DNA from: Vibrio orientalis CIP 102891 = ATCC 33934
GTDB lineage: Bacteria; Pseudomonadota; Gammaproteobacteria; Enterobacterales; Vibrionaceae
Direction of reading: 5' to 3'
Length of the DNA stretch: 64,000 nucleotides
Assembly: GCF_000176235.1 (NCBI RefSeq)
Contig: NZ_ACZV01000005.1
Span: forward strand, 1,426,001 to 1,490,000
Shown here: one piece after another, positions 38,368 through 46,204 of the stretch
Numbering within the stretch: position 1 is the first letter of the stretch
How the letters are laid out: each line of letters opens with the position of its first letter
Translations under genes and position numbers: made by a program
Notes under the pieces: model-generated
Told to the model about the DNA's origin: nothing
What the model saw: only the letters and a program-made list of their open reading frames with translations
The model's database searches: none

Positions 38368-39684
38368 ATGACGTTTAAAATCAGCTCCTTATGGTTCGAA
38401 AGACACGACGATGAGCATAAAATTCGTCGTGACGACCACCGCAGTCCCTACCAACGCGATCGCGCTCGTATTCTTCACTCTGCCGCTTTTAGGCGTCTGC
38501 AGGCTAAAACTCAGGTTCACGGCAATAGTTTCGATGATTTTCACCGCACCCGTCTGACTCACTCACTTGAGGCGGCGCAATTGGGTACCGGTATTGTTGC
38601 CCAGATTAAGAAGAAGCAACCAGAGTTCCGTGACCTTTTGCCTAGTGATAGCCTGATTGATTCATTATGTTTAGCCCATGATATAGGCCATCCGCCCTAC
38701 GGCCATGGCGGTGAAGTCGCTCTTAACTATATGATGCGAGACCATGGCGGCTTTGAAGGTAATGCGCAGACTTTTCGTATCGTCACTAAACTGGAGCCTT
38801 ATACCGAACTGTTTGGTATGAACTTGGCTCGCCGCACTTTGCTCGGTCTCATCAAGTACCCAGCGCTGCTCAGCCAAGCCCGTGCTGATGTCATGCCTGA
38901 ATGTGTTTCCCATCAACGCAAACTCAGAGCACGTGATTGGTCACCCGCTAAAGGGCTTTATGACTGTGATGCAGACCTGTTTGATTGGGTGTTAGCGCCG
39001 CTGAGTGAAAACGACAAAGCTATCTTTAGTCAGATGCGTGATGAGCAATACCTAGAAACTGAACATAAGAAGACCCGTTATAAGTCTATCGACTGTTCTA
39101 TTATGGAACTCGCCGACGACATCGCTTATGGCGTCCACGACCTAGAAGATGCCTTGGTTCTTGGCATGGTCAATCGTAACCAATGGGTTGAAGGTGCAGC
39201 AAGTAAGCTCGCAGAGTGTGGCGACCCATGGTTTGAAGAACATATCGCGTCGATTTCAGACATGCTGTTGTCTGGCACTCACCACCAGCGTAAAGATGCG
39301 ATTGGCGGTATGGTGAACGCCCTACTGACCAGCATTTCAATTAAGCCAGTCGATGCGCCATTTGAATCGCAGTTGCTGGCCTTTAACGCCGTACTTGAAC
39401 CTTCAATGGCGAATGCTTTGGAGATCCTAAAACGTTTTGTCAGCCAGTACGTCATCCAAGTCCCTCATGTTCAGGTGATGGAGTACAAAGGCCAACAGAT
39501 CATTATGGATATTTTTGAAGCGCTCAATGCCGACCCAGAGCGATTATTGCCTATCGATATCAAACAAAAGTGGGCAAATAGAAATGACGAGAGTGACGGC
39601 TATCGTGTGATTGCAGATTACATCTCTTCGATGACAGACGGTCACGCTCAAAGACTGCACCAACAGTTATTCTCTTCTCATTAA
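38368..39684 (+). CDS. dGTPase-like HD-domain triphosphohydrolase
   Basis: A 438-residue member of the deoxyguanosinetriphosphate triphosphohydrolase-like family, which hydrolyses dNTPs to nucleoside and tripolyphosphate. The HD metal site is intact: THSLEAA (His65), LAHDIGHPPYGHGGE (His104, Asp105) and MELADDIAYGVHDLED. It is shorter than E. coli Dgt (505 residues) and belongs to the second, shorter subgroup. A Shewanella member of this kind of enzyme has been reported to deplete dNTPs during phage infection; whether this one does is unknown. AAGGGAG lies before the ATG. The neighbours yfbR and the adenine deaminase point equally to housekeeping nucleotide balance. Confidence 0.88.
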   Translation: MTFKISSLWFERHDDEHKIRRDDHRSPYQRDRARILHSAAFRRLQAKTQVHGNSFDDFHRTRLTHSLEAAQLGTGIVAQIKKKQPEFRDLLPSDSLIDSLCLAHDIGHPPYGHGGEVALNYMMRDHGGFEGNAQTFRIVTKLEPYTELFGMNLARRTLLGLIKYPALLSQARADVMPECVSHQRKLRARDWSPAKGLYDCDADLFDWVLAPLSENDKAIFSQMRDEQYLETEHKKTRYKSIDCSIMELADDIAYGVHDLEDALVLGMVNRNQWVEGAASKLAECGDPWFEEHIASISDMLLSGTHHQRKDAIGGMVNALLTSISIKPVDAPFESQLLAFNAVLEPSMANALEILKRFVSQYVIQVPHVQVMEYKGQQIIMDIFEALNADPERLLPIDIKQKWANRNDESDGYRVIADYISSMTDGHAQRLHQQLFSSH

Positions 39685-39692
39685 TCCAACCT

Positions 39693-39726
39693 ATGGCTAG
39701 AGTGACAACCTTGTTACTCTAGCCAT
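39693..39726. terminator. long hairpin between the convergent dGTPase-like and deaminase genes
   Basis: ATGGCTAGAGT (39693-39703) and ACTCTAGCCAT (39716-39726) pair perfectly, and the inner ACAA/TTGT extend the stem. There is no strong T-run, so this is a probable bidirectional terminator of the rho-assisted or mRNA-end-protecting sort. Confidence 0.6.
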
Positions 39727-39738
39727 CATCCCTTCCAA

Positions 39739-40776
39739 TTAGTAATTAAACTCGCTAACAAATTGGTTAAGCTTACCTAGTAGTCGACTTTTTTCTTCAT
39801 CATTAATGAAACTGGCGGCAATTGCATTGCGGGTGAAGTTTGCGAGCTCTTGATTTGTCACATCATGACTTTGCGCAACGGCTTTGAAATTCGCATTCAT
39901 GTACCCCCCAAAGTAGGCGGGGTCATCGGAGTTTATCGTTACGCAGAGACCGCGGCGGAGCAGGTCAACGATATTATGCTGTTCCATTTTTTCAAACACT
40001 TTCAATTTGGTATTCGACAATGGGCAGACCGTCAGTGGCATCTTGTTGTTTGCTAACGCATGCAGCAGATTTTCATCATCGGAACAACGCACACCGTGGT
40101 CAATTCGGCTCACTTTCAGTAGTTCCAAACTGTCATAGATATTACTCACTGGCCCCTCTTCTCCTGCATGGGCAACCGTGAGAAATCCCTCTTCTAACGC
40201 TTTGCGATAAACGCGAGCAAATTTCTCTGGCGGATAGCCGAGCTCTGAAGAATCTAGACCCACACCAACGATCTTATCCTTGTGAGCCAAGGCTTCAAAT
40301 AGGGTATCAAACGCGCTCTCTTCATCTAAATGACGCAAAAAGCACATGATGATCTGACTGCTAATACCGAGTCGTTCTTCGCCATCTTTCAATGCTCGAT
40401 GTATGCCATTAATCACGGTATCAAAAGCAATCCCGCGACTGGTATGCGTCTGTGGGTCAAAGAAAATCTCAGTATGAATTACATTATCTTGCTGACAGCG
40501 AAGCAAATAAGCCCATGTCAGATCGTAGAAGTCCTGCTCATGGATCAGCACATTGGCACCTTGATAGTAGATATCAAGAAATGACTGTAGGTTGGTAAAT
40601 TGATACGCAGCACTGACTTCTTGTGGGGTAGTGAAAGGCAGCTCTATGCCATTGCGCTTGGCTAGCTCAAACATCATCTCAGGCTCGAGTGAACCTTCGA
40701 TATGTAAGTGAAGTTCAACTTTTGGTAGTTGCTCTATAAAGGCGATTTGATTATTCACGCTTGTGTCTCCATTCAT
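39739..40776 (-). CDS. adenine deaminase, Aah1/type-2 branch of the adenosine deaminase family
   Basis: A 345-residue zinc amidohydrolase of the ADA fold: HLH at residues 23-25, AHAGEEG, RIDHGV and NSDDPAYFGGY supply the metal and catalytic residues. The segments FYDLTWAYLLRC, FFDPQTHTSRG, FLRHLDEESAF and LDSSELGYPP match yeast Aah1 and bacterial adenine deaminases rather than canonical adenosine deaminase, which has LHRHLDG and a different middle. The likely reaction is adenine to hypoxanthine plus ammonia. I place the start at 40776 (MNGDTSVNNQ); a frame start at 40824 falls in a leader hairpin loop. An adenine riboswitch upstream supports adenine as substrate. Databases may label it simply adenosine deaminase. 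Confidence 0.82.
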   Translation of the reverse strand: MNGDTSVNNQIAFIEQLPKVELHLHIEGSLEPEMMFELAKRNGIELPFTTPQEVSAAYQFTNLQSFLDIYYQGANVLIHEQDFYDLTWAYLLRCQQDNVIHTEIFFDPQTHTSRGIAFDTVINGIHRALKDGEERLGISSQIIMCFLRHLDEESAFDTLFEALAHKDKIVGVGLDSSELGYPPEKFARVYRKALEEGFLTVAHAGEEGPVSNIYDSLELLKVSRIDHGVRCSDDENLLHALANNKMPLTVCPLSNTKLKVFEKMEQHNIVDLLRRGLCVTINSDDPAYFGGYMNANFKAVAQSHDVTNQELANFTRNAIAASFINDEEKSRLLGKLNQFVSEFNY

Positions 40777-40794
40777 TTTGACTGGGTTCCAACA

Positions 40795-40841
40795 AGCGCT
40801 TTTCTCTAGAAAAGTTTCAAGCATACAAAGAGAAAAGCGCT
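40795..40841 (-). promoter_or_regulatory. 13-bp perfect hairpin between riboswitch aptamer and deaminase start
   Basis: AGCGCTTTTCTCT (40795-40807) and AGAGAAAAGCGCT (40829-40841) pair perfectly around 21 bases. It starts 12 bases after the aptamer and ends 18 bases before the deaminase start codon. No U-run follows, so it is probably part of a translational or RNA-stability expression platform, not a terminator. Confidence 0.6.
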
Positions 40842-40853
40842 GTGCACTTTACT

Positions 40854-40920
40854 CTTCGTAATCTGAAATTATCGGTTTCAGGTAGAGACTCCCACACCTT
40901 ATCAATGGGATTATACGAAG
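40854..40920 (-). ncRNA. purine riboswitch aptamer, adenine class
   Basis: Read on the minus strand the 67 bases run CUUCGUAUAAU (P1 and J1/2), CCCAUU-GAUAAGG-UGUGGG (P2/L2), AGUCUCUACC (J2/3), CUGAAA-CCGAUAA-UUUCAG (P3/L3) and AUUACGAAG (J3/1 and P1). The L2 GG and L3 CC that form the kissing-loop core are kept, as are AUAAU and CUACC. The specificity base is U (complement of 40861) in GAUUAC, which selects adenine; guanine aptamers have C there. It lies 78 bases upstream of the adenine deaminase-type gene on the same strand. This is the class of the V. vulnificus add riboswitch. Confidence 0.93.
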
Positions 40921-41028
40921 TATCGTTTACCTCACACGAATAAAGTAAAACGATTGCGCATCATTATATTCAACCAAAAGGTCTAATGACAATATCGCGC
41001 TTAGAAATAAGTGTAGAAGAAAATCCGC

Positions 41029-41637
41029 TTAAGAAAGGTAATTTTTCTCAAAGACACCGGGGGGCATCTGCTTGATTTGAAACTCAATCATCTGATTAAA
41101 AGCGTCAATCAGCGGCGTAAAGTCTTTTTCTGGTTCAAGGAGAGAAAGAATATGGTAGCCCGCTTCAACCGTTGAAAGGCTGTTGTCACTGGGCGCTTTT
41201 CTAATTCGGTAATTACCTTGCAAGTCATCTGGTAAACGTACTAATGGCAATGGGTGCAGGTTTGTCGACAGTTGCCACATCTTGTAGGCCTTTTTCCACG
41301 TACCATCGAGCAAAATCACGCGAACCTTTTGCTGATTGGCAACTTGCTCCGCTACCTCATTATGAGTGAGAGCTCCTTCCCCAGGATAAAGTATAAAATG
41401 TTGGTATTGCCCATCATTTAATAATTGGTTGAGCTGATCATTGCTAGAAAAATCCTCACCGACAAAGCAAAAACTGTTAGCTAAAGAAAGCTTAAGGATG
41501 CGCGCGGTGCCCATTGGCCGATCTGTTTCACTGTGATGTTGTAGGATGACCAACTCAACATTCGATGTTAGGCTTTGTATCCATTGGCAAATACACGCTT
41601 TGAGTGATTTACCACATTGAGAACAGTATCGGGACAT
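41029..41637 (-). CDS. DTW-domain tRNA-uridine aminocarboxypropyltransferase
   Basis: A 202-residue DTW protein. These use S-adenosylmethionine to add an aminocarboxypropyl group to uridine in tRNA (E. coli TapT makes acp3U47). The N-terminal zinc-ribbon cysteines are Cys5, Cys8, Cys15 and Cys17. The signature aspartate and tryptophan appear as LDGTWKKAYKM (Asp111, Trp114), followed by RIRKAP and STVEA. More than one DTW paralog exists in many genomes, so the exact tRNA position is not claimed. Its start codon is only three bases from that of the divergent rhombosortase gene. Confidence 0.87.
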   Translation of the reverse strand: MSRYCSQCGKSLKACICQWIQSLTSNVELVILQHHSETDRPMGTARILKLSLANSFCFVGEDFSSNDQLNQLLNDGQYQHFILYPGEGALTHNEVAEQVANQQKVRVILLDGTWKKAYKMWQLSTNLHPLPLVRLPDDLQGNYRIRKAPSDNSLSTVEAGYHILSLLEPEKDFTPLIDAFNQMIEFQIKQMPPGVFEKNYLS

Positions 41638-41640
41638 AGT

Positions 41641-42198
41641 GTGCGCTTATTTCTTCTATTATTGACAATCAGTCTACTCTGCCTTGGCCTACAATTCGAA
41701 CCTATAGCCTCATTAGCGGCTTGGCAGCGTCAGCAGATTATTGACGGGCAGTGGTGGCGAATCCTATCAGGAAACTTCACTCACACCAACTTTGCACATT
41801 TAGCCATGAATCTCGCTGGACTATGGGTCATTAGCTTCATATTCAAACCCACAGAGAAGTCACTCGCATTACTGCTGATTGCTATTAGCTTAGCGATAGG
41901 TGCACTCAACTTCCTCAGCGATATGAATGGCTATGTTGGATTGTCCGGTTTACTACATGGGTTATTTGCCTATTTTGCCTTGCAAGAGAGCCTTAATGGA
42001 CGCAAAAGCAGTTGGCTACTAGTGATTGGCGTTATTGCCAAAGTCACTTGGGAGCTAACCATGGGGGCATCACACTCGACTGTCGAGCTAATCAATGCGA
42101 GAGTGGCCGTCGAGGCTCACCTGTTTGGTATGCTTTCGGGCTTTGTACTCGCTTCGATCGTTCGCTTCTTCCCTAGCCGAAATAAATCAGCGGCATAG
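41641..42198 (+). CDS. rrtA: rhombosortase (rhomboid-type GlyGly-CTERM processing protease)
   Basis: A small rhomboid protease of about 185 residues with five or six membrane helices. It has the rhombosortase pattern DGQWWRILSGNFTHTNFAHLAMNL, the catalytic serine in GLSGLLHG (Ser102) and the catalytic histidine in EAHLFG (His160), counted from the GTG start. Rhombosortases cut the C-terminal GlyGly-CTERM sorting tail of exported proteins in Vibrio and Shewanella. I choose GTG 41641, preceded by GGGA, over a TTG at 41617 that would overlap the divergent DTW gene. No GlyGly-CTERM substrate is encoded in this window. Confidence 0.88.
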   Translation: MRLFLLLLTISLLCLGLQFEPIASLAAWQRQQIIDGQWWRILSGNFTHTNFAHLAMNLAGLWVISFIFKPTEKSLALLLIAISLAIGALNFLSDMNGYVGLSGLLHGLFAYFALQESLNGRKSSWLLVIGVIAKVTWELTMGASHSTVELINARVAVEAHLFGMLSGFVLASIVRFFPSRNKSAA

Positions 42199-42250
42199 AT
42201 ATCAGTAATATACCAACCGCTAGACAATAATTAGGTTGATGTTCATCGAT

Positions 42251-42276
42251 AAAGGGCGCAGAATGGCGCCCTTTTT
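42251..42276 (+). terminator. terminator of rrtA
   Basis: AAAGGGCGC and GCGCCCTTT pair perfectly around six bases and end in TTTTT. Confidence 0.88.
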
Positions 42277-42329
42277 CATGTAGAACAACTCTACGTGATT
42301 CTCCGCTTACACATTACAGAGATCAATTT

Positions 42330-43796
42330 ATGGGTTTTACCTCCTTAGGCCTTTCTGCACCAATCCTCAAAGCAATTGAAGAACAAGGTTATGACACCCC
42401 TTCTCCGATTCAGGAACAAGCAATTCCTGCGGTACTTTCAGGGAAAGACGTCATGGCAGCTGCGCAGACAGGTACAGGTAAAACTGCAGGCTTCACTCTA
42501 CCGATCCTAGAACGTCTTGATAATGGCCAACGTGTAAAAGGCAACCACATCCGTGCGCTTATCTTAACGCCGACTCGTGAGCTGGCTGCCCAGGTTCAAG
42601 AAAACGTATTTAAGTACAGCCGTCACCAGAGTCTTACCTCTCAAGTAGTGTTCGGTGGTGTAAAAGTTAACCCACAAATGCTTAAGCTACGTAAAGGCTG
42701 TGACGTACTTGTCGCAACTCCGGGCCGTTTGTTGGATCTCTACCAACAAAATGCAGTGAAGTTTGATCAGCTTGAAGTACTGGTTCTAGATGAAGCCGAT
42801 CGCATGCTAGATATGGGCTTCATCCGTGATATCCGTAAGATCCTCAACGTACTGCCAGCTAAGCGCCAAAACCTACTCTTTTCAGCGACATTCTCAGCAG
42901 AGATCCGCGAACTAGCAAAAGGTCTAGTAAACGATCCTGTCGAAGTATCAGTAAACAAAGAGAACTCTACCGCGGTCACCATCGAGCAAAGCATCTACCC
43001 TGCAGACAAACGCAAAAAAGCGCCAATGCTGGTTAAGCTGATTAAAGATGGTAACTGGAAGCAGACACTTGTTTTCTGTCGTACTAAGCATGGTGCAAAT
43101 CGCCTAGCTTTCTTCCTTAATAAAGAAGGCATTACCGCTGCACCAATTCATGGTAATAAGAGCCAAGGTGCTCGTACTCGTGCATTGGCAGATTTTAAAT
43201 CGGGTGATGTTCGCGTGTTAGTCGCAACAGATATCGCTGCACGTGGTATCGATATTCCTCAGCTTCCTCAAGTGGTTAACTACGAGCTACCACATGTGTC
43301 AGAAGATTACGTTCACCGCATTGGACGTACTGGCCGCGCCGGTGAAGTGGGTAGAGCAATTTCACTGGTTGAAGCAGATGAAGCAGGTGAGCTATTTGGT
43401 ATCGAGCGCCTAATTCAACAGGTGCTGCCACGTATCGAGCTAGAAGGCTTTAAGCCAGTTAATGAATTGCCAGAATCTCGACTAGATACTCGTCCGATCA
43501 AGCCAAAGAAACCGAAGAAGCCGAAAAAACCTAGCCAGCCAAAAGCAGAACATGCTGATGGCCAACGCTCTGGCGATAATGCGCGCGGTAACAAACCCGC
43601 TAGCAAAAACAAACGTCACTTTGGTCACAATAAGCCAAATGGTGAAAACCGTGGTAACGGCGGTAATGGTGGTAATGGCGGCCAAGCGAAACGCAAGCCT
43701 GCTGGTGGAAAGCCAAACAGCAACAACGGTGGCAATGGCCAGCAACGCCGTAAGCCAGCGAACCGCAAACCAAGCGGTCAAGCTAAAGCTCAATAA
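42330..43796 (+). CDS. rhlE: DEAD-box ATP-dependent RNA helicase RhlE
   Basis: A 488-residue RNA helicase for ribosome assembly and RNA turnover. The Q motif ([10 protein letters not shown]), Walker [40 protein letters not shown] and [10 protein letters not shown] are complete within about the first 375 residues. The C-terminal ~110 residues are low complexity: a KPKKPKKP stretch, then Gly/Asn/Lys/Arg-rich GNGG repeats, expected to bind RNA and vary in length between strains. Antisense frames here arise from this repetitive tail. Monocistronic, with flanking terminators. Confidence 0.95.
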   Translation: MGFTSLGLSAPILKAIEEQGYDTPSPIQEQAIPAVLSGKDVMAAAQTGTGKTAGFTLPILERLDNGQRVKGNHIRALILTPTRELAAQVQENVFKYSRHQSLTSQVVFGGVKVNPQMLKLRKGCDVLVATPGRLLDLYQQNAVKFDQLEVLVLDEADRMLDMGFIRDIRKILNVLPAKRQNLLFSATFSAEIRELAKGLVNDPVEVSVNKENSTAVTIEQSIYPADKRKKAPMLVKLIKDGNWKQTLVFCRTKHGANRLAFFLNKEGITAAPIHGNKSQGARTRALADFKSGDVRVLVATDIAARGIDIPQLPQVVNYELPHVSEDYVHRIGRTGRAGEVGRAISLVEADEAGELFGIERLIQQVLPRIELEGFKPVNELPESRLDTRPIKPKKPKKPKKPSQPKAEHADGQRSGDNARGNKPASKNKRHFGHNKPNGENRGNGGNGGNGGQAKRKPAGGKPNSNNGGNGQQRRKPANRKPSGQAKAQ

Positions 43797-43810
43797 GCCT
43801 TGAAGTTAAA

Positions 43811-43839
43811 AACGCTCCTTACACAGGAGCGTTTTTTTT
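43811..43839 (+). terminator. terminator of rhlE
   Basis: AACGCTCCT and AGGAGCGTT form a perfect nine-pair stem around TACAC, followed by about eight T residues. Confidence 0.92.
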
Positions 43840-43872
43840 ATTGAGTGTTTAACGATATTAATCTCTTAACGA

Positions 43873-43903
43873 AAAAAGCCCTCGTGACTAGCGAGGGCTT
43901 TTT
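43873..43903 (-). terminator. terminator of the PTS operon
   Basis: AAAAAGCCCTCG and CGAGGGCTTTTT form a perfect 12-base arm around TGACTAG, 34 bases after the IIA stop. It has T-runs both ways. Confidence 0.9.
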
Positions 43904-43936
43904 ATTAGTAACTTTTCAGAAGGGGGAATCTGATTA

Positions 43937-44383
43937 TCAGTACTTATTCAGAATGTTCGCAATACTTGCTTCGTTATCAGCAGCAATGATTGCTTCAATA
44001 TCTTCATCATTCTGGAACAGCTCTGACAGTGCAACGATAGTCTGAATATGGCTATCAGAATCCAGTGCAGCCAGAGTGACTGAGAAGAACACATCACCAT
44101 TATCTTCCGACTCTAAATCCACACCATTCTTAAACACTGTGATTTGTAGCGCCGCTTCATTTACCCCATCTTCAGGCCTTGCATGTGGCATCGCAATCTT
44201 AGGCGCTAGCACATAGTATGCACCGATTTCTTTGTGCTTTTGCTTGATAGCCTCTAGATATGTCGTTTCTACCTTACCCTGCTCAACAAGCTTTGAGCAG
44301 GTAATCTCTAGTGCGGCATCTACCGTTAGGTTCTGTTCGTTGGAGATAACAATATTGTCGCCAATTAGATTCATAATGCTCAT
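43937..44383 (-). CDS. PTS EIIA component, fructose/ascorbate (UlaC-like) type
   Basis: A 148-residue phosphotransfer protein that passes phosphate from HPr to the partner IIB. The fold matches PTS_EIIA_2, with the phosphorylated histidine in MPHARPEDG (His67). I start it at 44383, where ATGA overlaps the IIC stop. Together with IIB and IIC it makes a complete ascorbate-family permease. No metabolic partner gene is adjacent, so the sugar is not defined. Confidence 0.88.
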   Translation of the reverse strand: MSIMNLIGDNIVISNEQNLTVDAALEITCSKLVEQGKVETTYLEAIKQKHKEIGAYYVLAPKIAMPHARPEDGVNEAALQITVFKNGVDLESEDNGDVFFSVTLAALDSDSHIQTIVALSELFQNDEDIEAIIAADNEASIANILNKY

Positions 44384-45636
44384 GATACTAACCACCCTAG
44401 AAGTAGACCTACTACACCGAAGTCAAAATCAGCAAATGTTGTTGCTTCAAGACCTAGCCCGCCCAGTACAGGAAGAAGTAGCATAGGTAGGAATGAGATA
44501 CATAGGCCCTGAGTAAATGCACCTAGCACTGCACCACGCAGACCGCCCGTTGCGTTACCGTAAACACCGGCTGCACCACCAACGAAAAAGTGTGGTACTA
44601 CACCCGCTACGATAATTGTCCAATCAAACATACCTTGGATACCCATCGCTACTAAACCAGCCGCGAATGAAGATAGGAAGCCGATAAGGACTGCGTTTGG
44701 CGCCACTGGGAATACCATAGGGCAATCTAGAGCAGGTTTTGCACCCGGTACTAGCTTGTCAGAGATACCTTTAAACGCAGGAACGATTTCCGCGATCAGC
44801 ATCTTCACACCTTGCAGAACGATGTAGACACCACCTGCAAACGTCAGTGATTGCATAAAGGTAAACACAACCCAGTTTTGACCGCCAGAGACTGTTTCTA
44901 CAAAGTCGCCACCAGCAAAGATTGAAGCAAACAGGAAGAAGATAGCCATTGTCGTCGCAACGGCTACTGGTGTGTCACGTAAGAACATTAAGCTCTTAGG
45001 TACATTGATATCTTCAGTTGTCTTTGACGTGTCACCAAACTTGCTACCAATAAAGCCTGCAACTAGGTAAGAGAAAGTCGAAAAGTGACCCATTGCTAGC
45101 TGATCTGTACCCATCACTTTCTCAGTATATTTCTGAGCAAGTGCTGGCATGATAACCATAAGAGATCCAACAATCACTGAACCCATTGCCACTAATGCTG
45201 TGCCCGTAATACCTGCTGTAGATAGGATTACAGCAACCAGCATAGACATGAACATAGTGTGGTGACCAGTTAAGAAAATATACTTAAGCGGAGTAAAGCG
45301 CGCTAAAAGAATATTAACCACAAAGGCAAAGAACATAATTAGTGCCATTTCATAACCAAACGCTTCTTGTGCTAAAGCAACAATCGCTTCGTTATTTGGA
45401 ATAACACCACTGACACCAAATGCTTCTGTAAATACCGTTGAGAAGTTATTTAGTGCGCCAACTAACGCACCTGCACCAAATCCTAAAATTAGGAAACCCA
45501 TTACGGTTTTAATCGTGCCCTTTAAAATAGTTGAAATATCTGCTTTCTGAGCAATTAAACCGACAAAAGCAATTAACCCCACCATTATTGCTGGCTCTTT
45601 TAATAAGCCAAGCATAAATTCAAAGAAGTTAGCCAT
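44380..45636 (-). CDS. PTS EIIC permease, ascorbate (UlaA) family
   Basis: A 418-residue inner-membrane sugar carrier with about 11 hydrophobic segments. It shows UlaA-family features: the LTGHHTMFMSML region, PNAVLIGFLSSF, and the repeated Gly-rich helices. UlaA takes up L-ascorbate in E. coli, but relatives move other compounds. It lies between IIB (11 bases upstream) and IIA (ATGA overlap), transcribed IIB-IIC-IIA. The ulaDEF-type catabolic genes and a UlaR regulator are not seen nearby, so the ascorbate call rests on family only. Confidence 0.87.
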   Translation of the reverse strand: MANFFEFMLGLLKEPAIMVGLIAFVGLIAQKADISTILKGTIKTVMGFLILGFGAGALVGALNNFSTVFTEAFGVSGVIPNNEAIVALAQEAFGYEMALIMFFAFVVNILLARFTPLKYIFLTGHHTMFMSMLVAVILSTAGITGTALVAMGSVIVGSLMVIMPALAQKYTEKVMGTDQLAMGHFSTFSYLVAGFIGSKFGDTSKTTEDINVPKSLMFLRDTPVAVATTMAIFFLFASIFAGGDFVETVSGGQNWVVFTFMQSLTFAGGVYIVLQGVKMLIAEIVPAFKGISDKLVPGAKPALDCPMVFPVAPNAVLIGFLSSFAAGLVAMGIQGMFDWTIIVAGVVPHFFVGGAAGVYGNATGGLRGAVLGAFTQGLCISFLPMLLLPVLGGLGLEATTFADFDFGVVGLLLGWLVS

Positions 45637-45647
45637 ATATTATCCCC

Positions 45648-45917
45648 TTACATAAATGCTTTTAATTGCTCTTCAATTGAAGCTTTATCGAAAATATTTG
45701 TTAGGCTAACAATATTTGTTTTACCTGCTTCAGAAAGTTGGTTTGCTACATCTGTTGCTGCCACCCAGATATCCGCGTTGCTTGACGCAGCAGAAGATAA
45801 ATCCTCATGATCAACCTCTGCTTCTAGACCAATTTTTCCTGCTACTTCTTTCACTGCCATCTCCATCATTAGAGATGTACCAAGACCGTTTCCACAAACA
45901 ACCATAATTTTTTTCAT
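45648..45917 (-). CDS. PTS EIIB component, ascorbate (UlaB) type
   Basis: An 89-residue IIB domain protein. Cys8 in VVCGNGLGTSLMMEM is the phospho-acceptor typical of the lactose/ascorbate IIB fold. It is the first gene of the three-gene PTS operon. The 287-base region upstream is A/T-rich and carries a spaced inverted repeat that may be an operator. Confidence 0.9.
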   Translation of the reverse strand: MKKIMVVCGNGLGTSLMMEMAVKEVAGKIGLEAEVDHEDLSSAASSNADIWVAATDVANQLSEAGKTNIVSLTNIFDKASIEEQLKAFM

Positions 45918-46032
45918 AATATTTTCTCTGTAAGGTTTTATTAGGAAGATAAATTAACTTCCGTCTATTTGTTGATAAGAATAATATCCAAATCACACCA
46001 AAACAGAATAGATCACCATCACAAAATCAAAA

Positions 46033-46085
46033 TGACCTTGTGACGCAGATCTCGATAATGGGCAACTAAAATGCACAAAAGGTCA
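46033..46085. promoter_or_regulatory. spaced inverted repeat upstream of the PTS operon
   Basis: TGACCTTGTG (46033-46042) and CACAAAAGGTCA (46074-46085) are inverted copies differing by a two-base insertion, separated by about 31 bases. The TGTGA at 46040-46044 is also half of a CRP site but lacks a good second half. The rest of 45918-46204 shows nothing further that I can support. Confidence 0.4.
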
Positions 46086-46204
46086 TCAATCACCCTTTCG
46101 GAGTAGTGGATAATTTTATGTATTTTAGTTGCAATGAAGGAGGGAATAGAAAAATGTGAAGTTAGAGTATGAACCCTGTTCACTATACAAGGAAAAGGTG
46201 TATT

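Noticed and set aside
38368..40824. Anti-phage defence island around the dGTPase-like gene
   Set aside because: Neighbours are nucleotide salvage, efflux and housekeeping genes. No restriction, toxin-antitoxin, CBASS, retron or other defence genes were seen.
43482..43793. Hydrophobic-looking frames overlapping the rhlE C-terminus
   Set aside because: They arise from the repetitive Gly/Asn/Lys tail of RhlE read in other frames.
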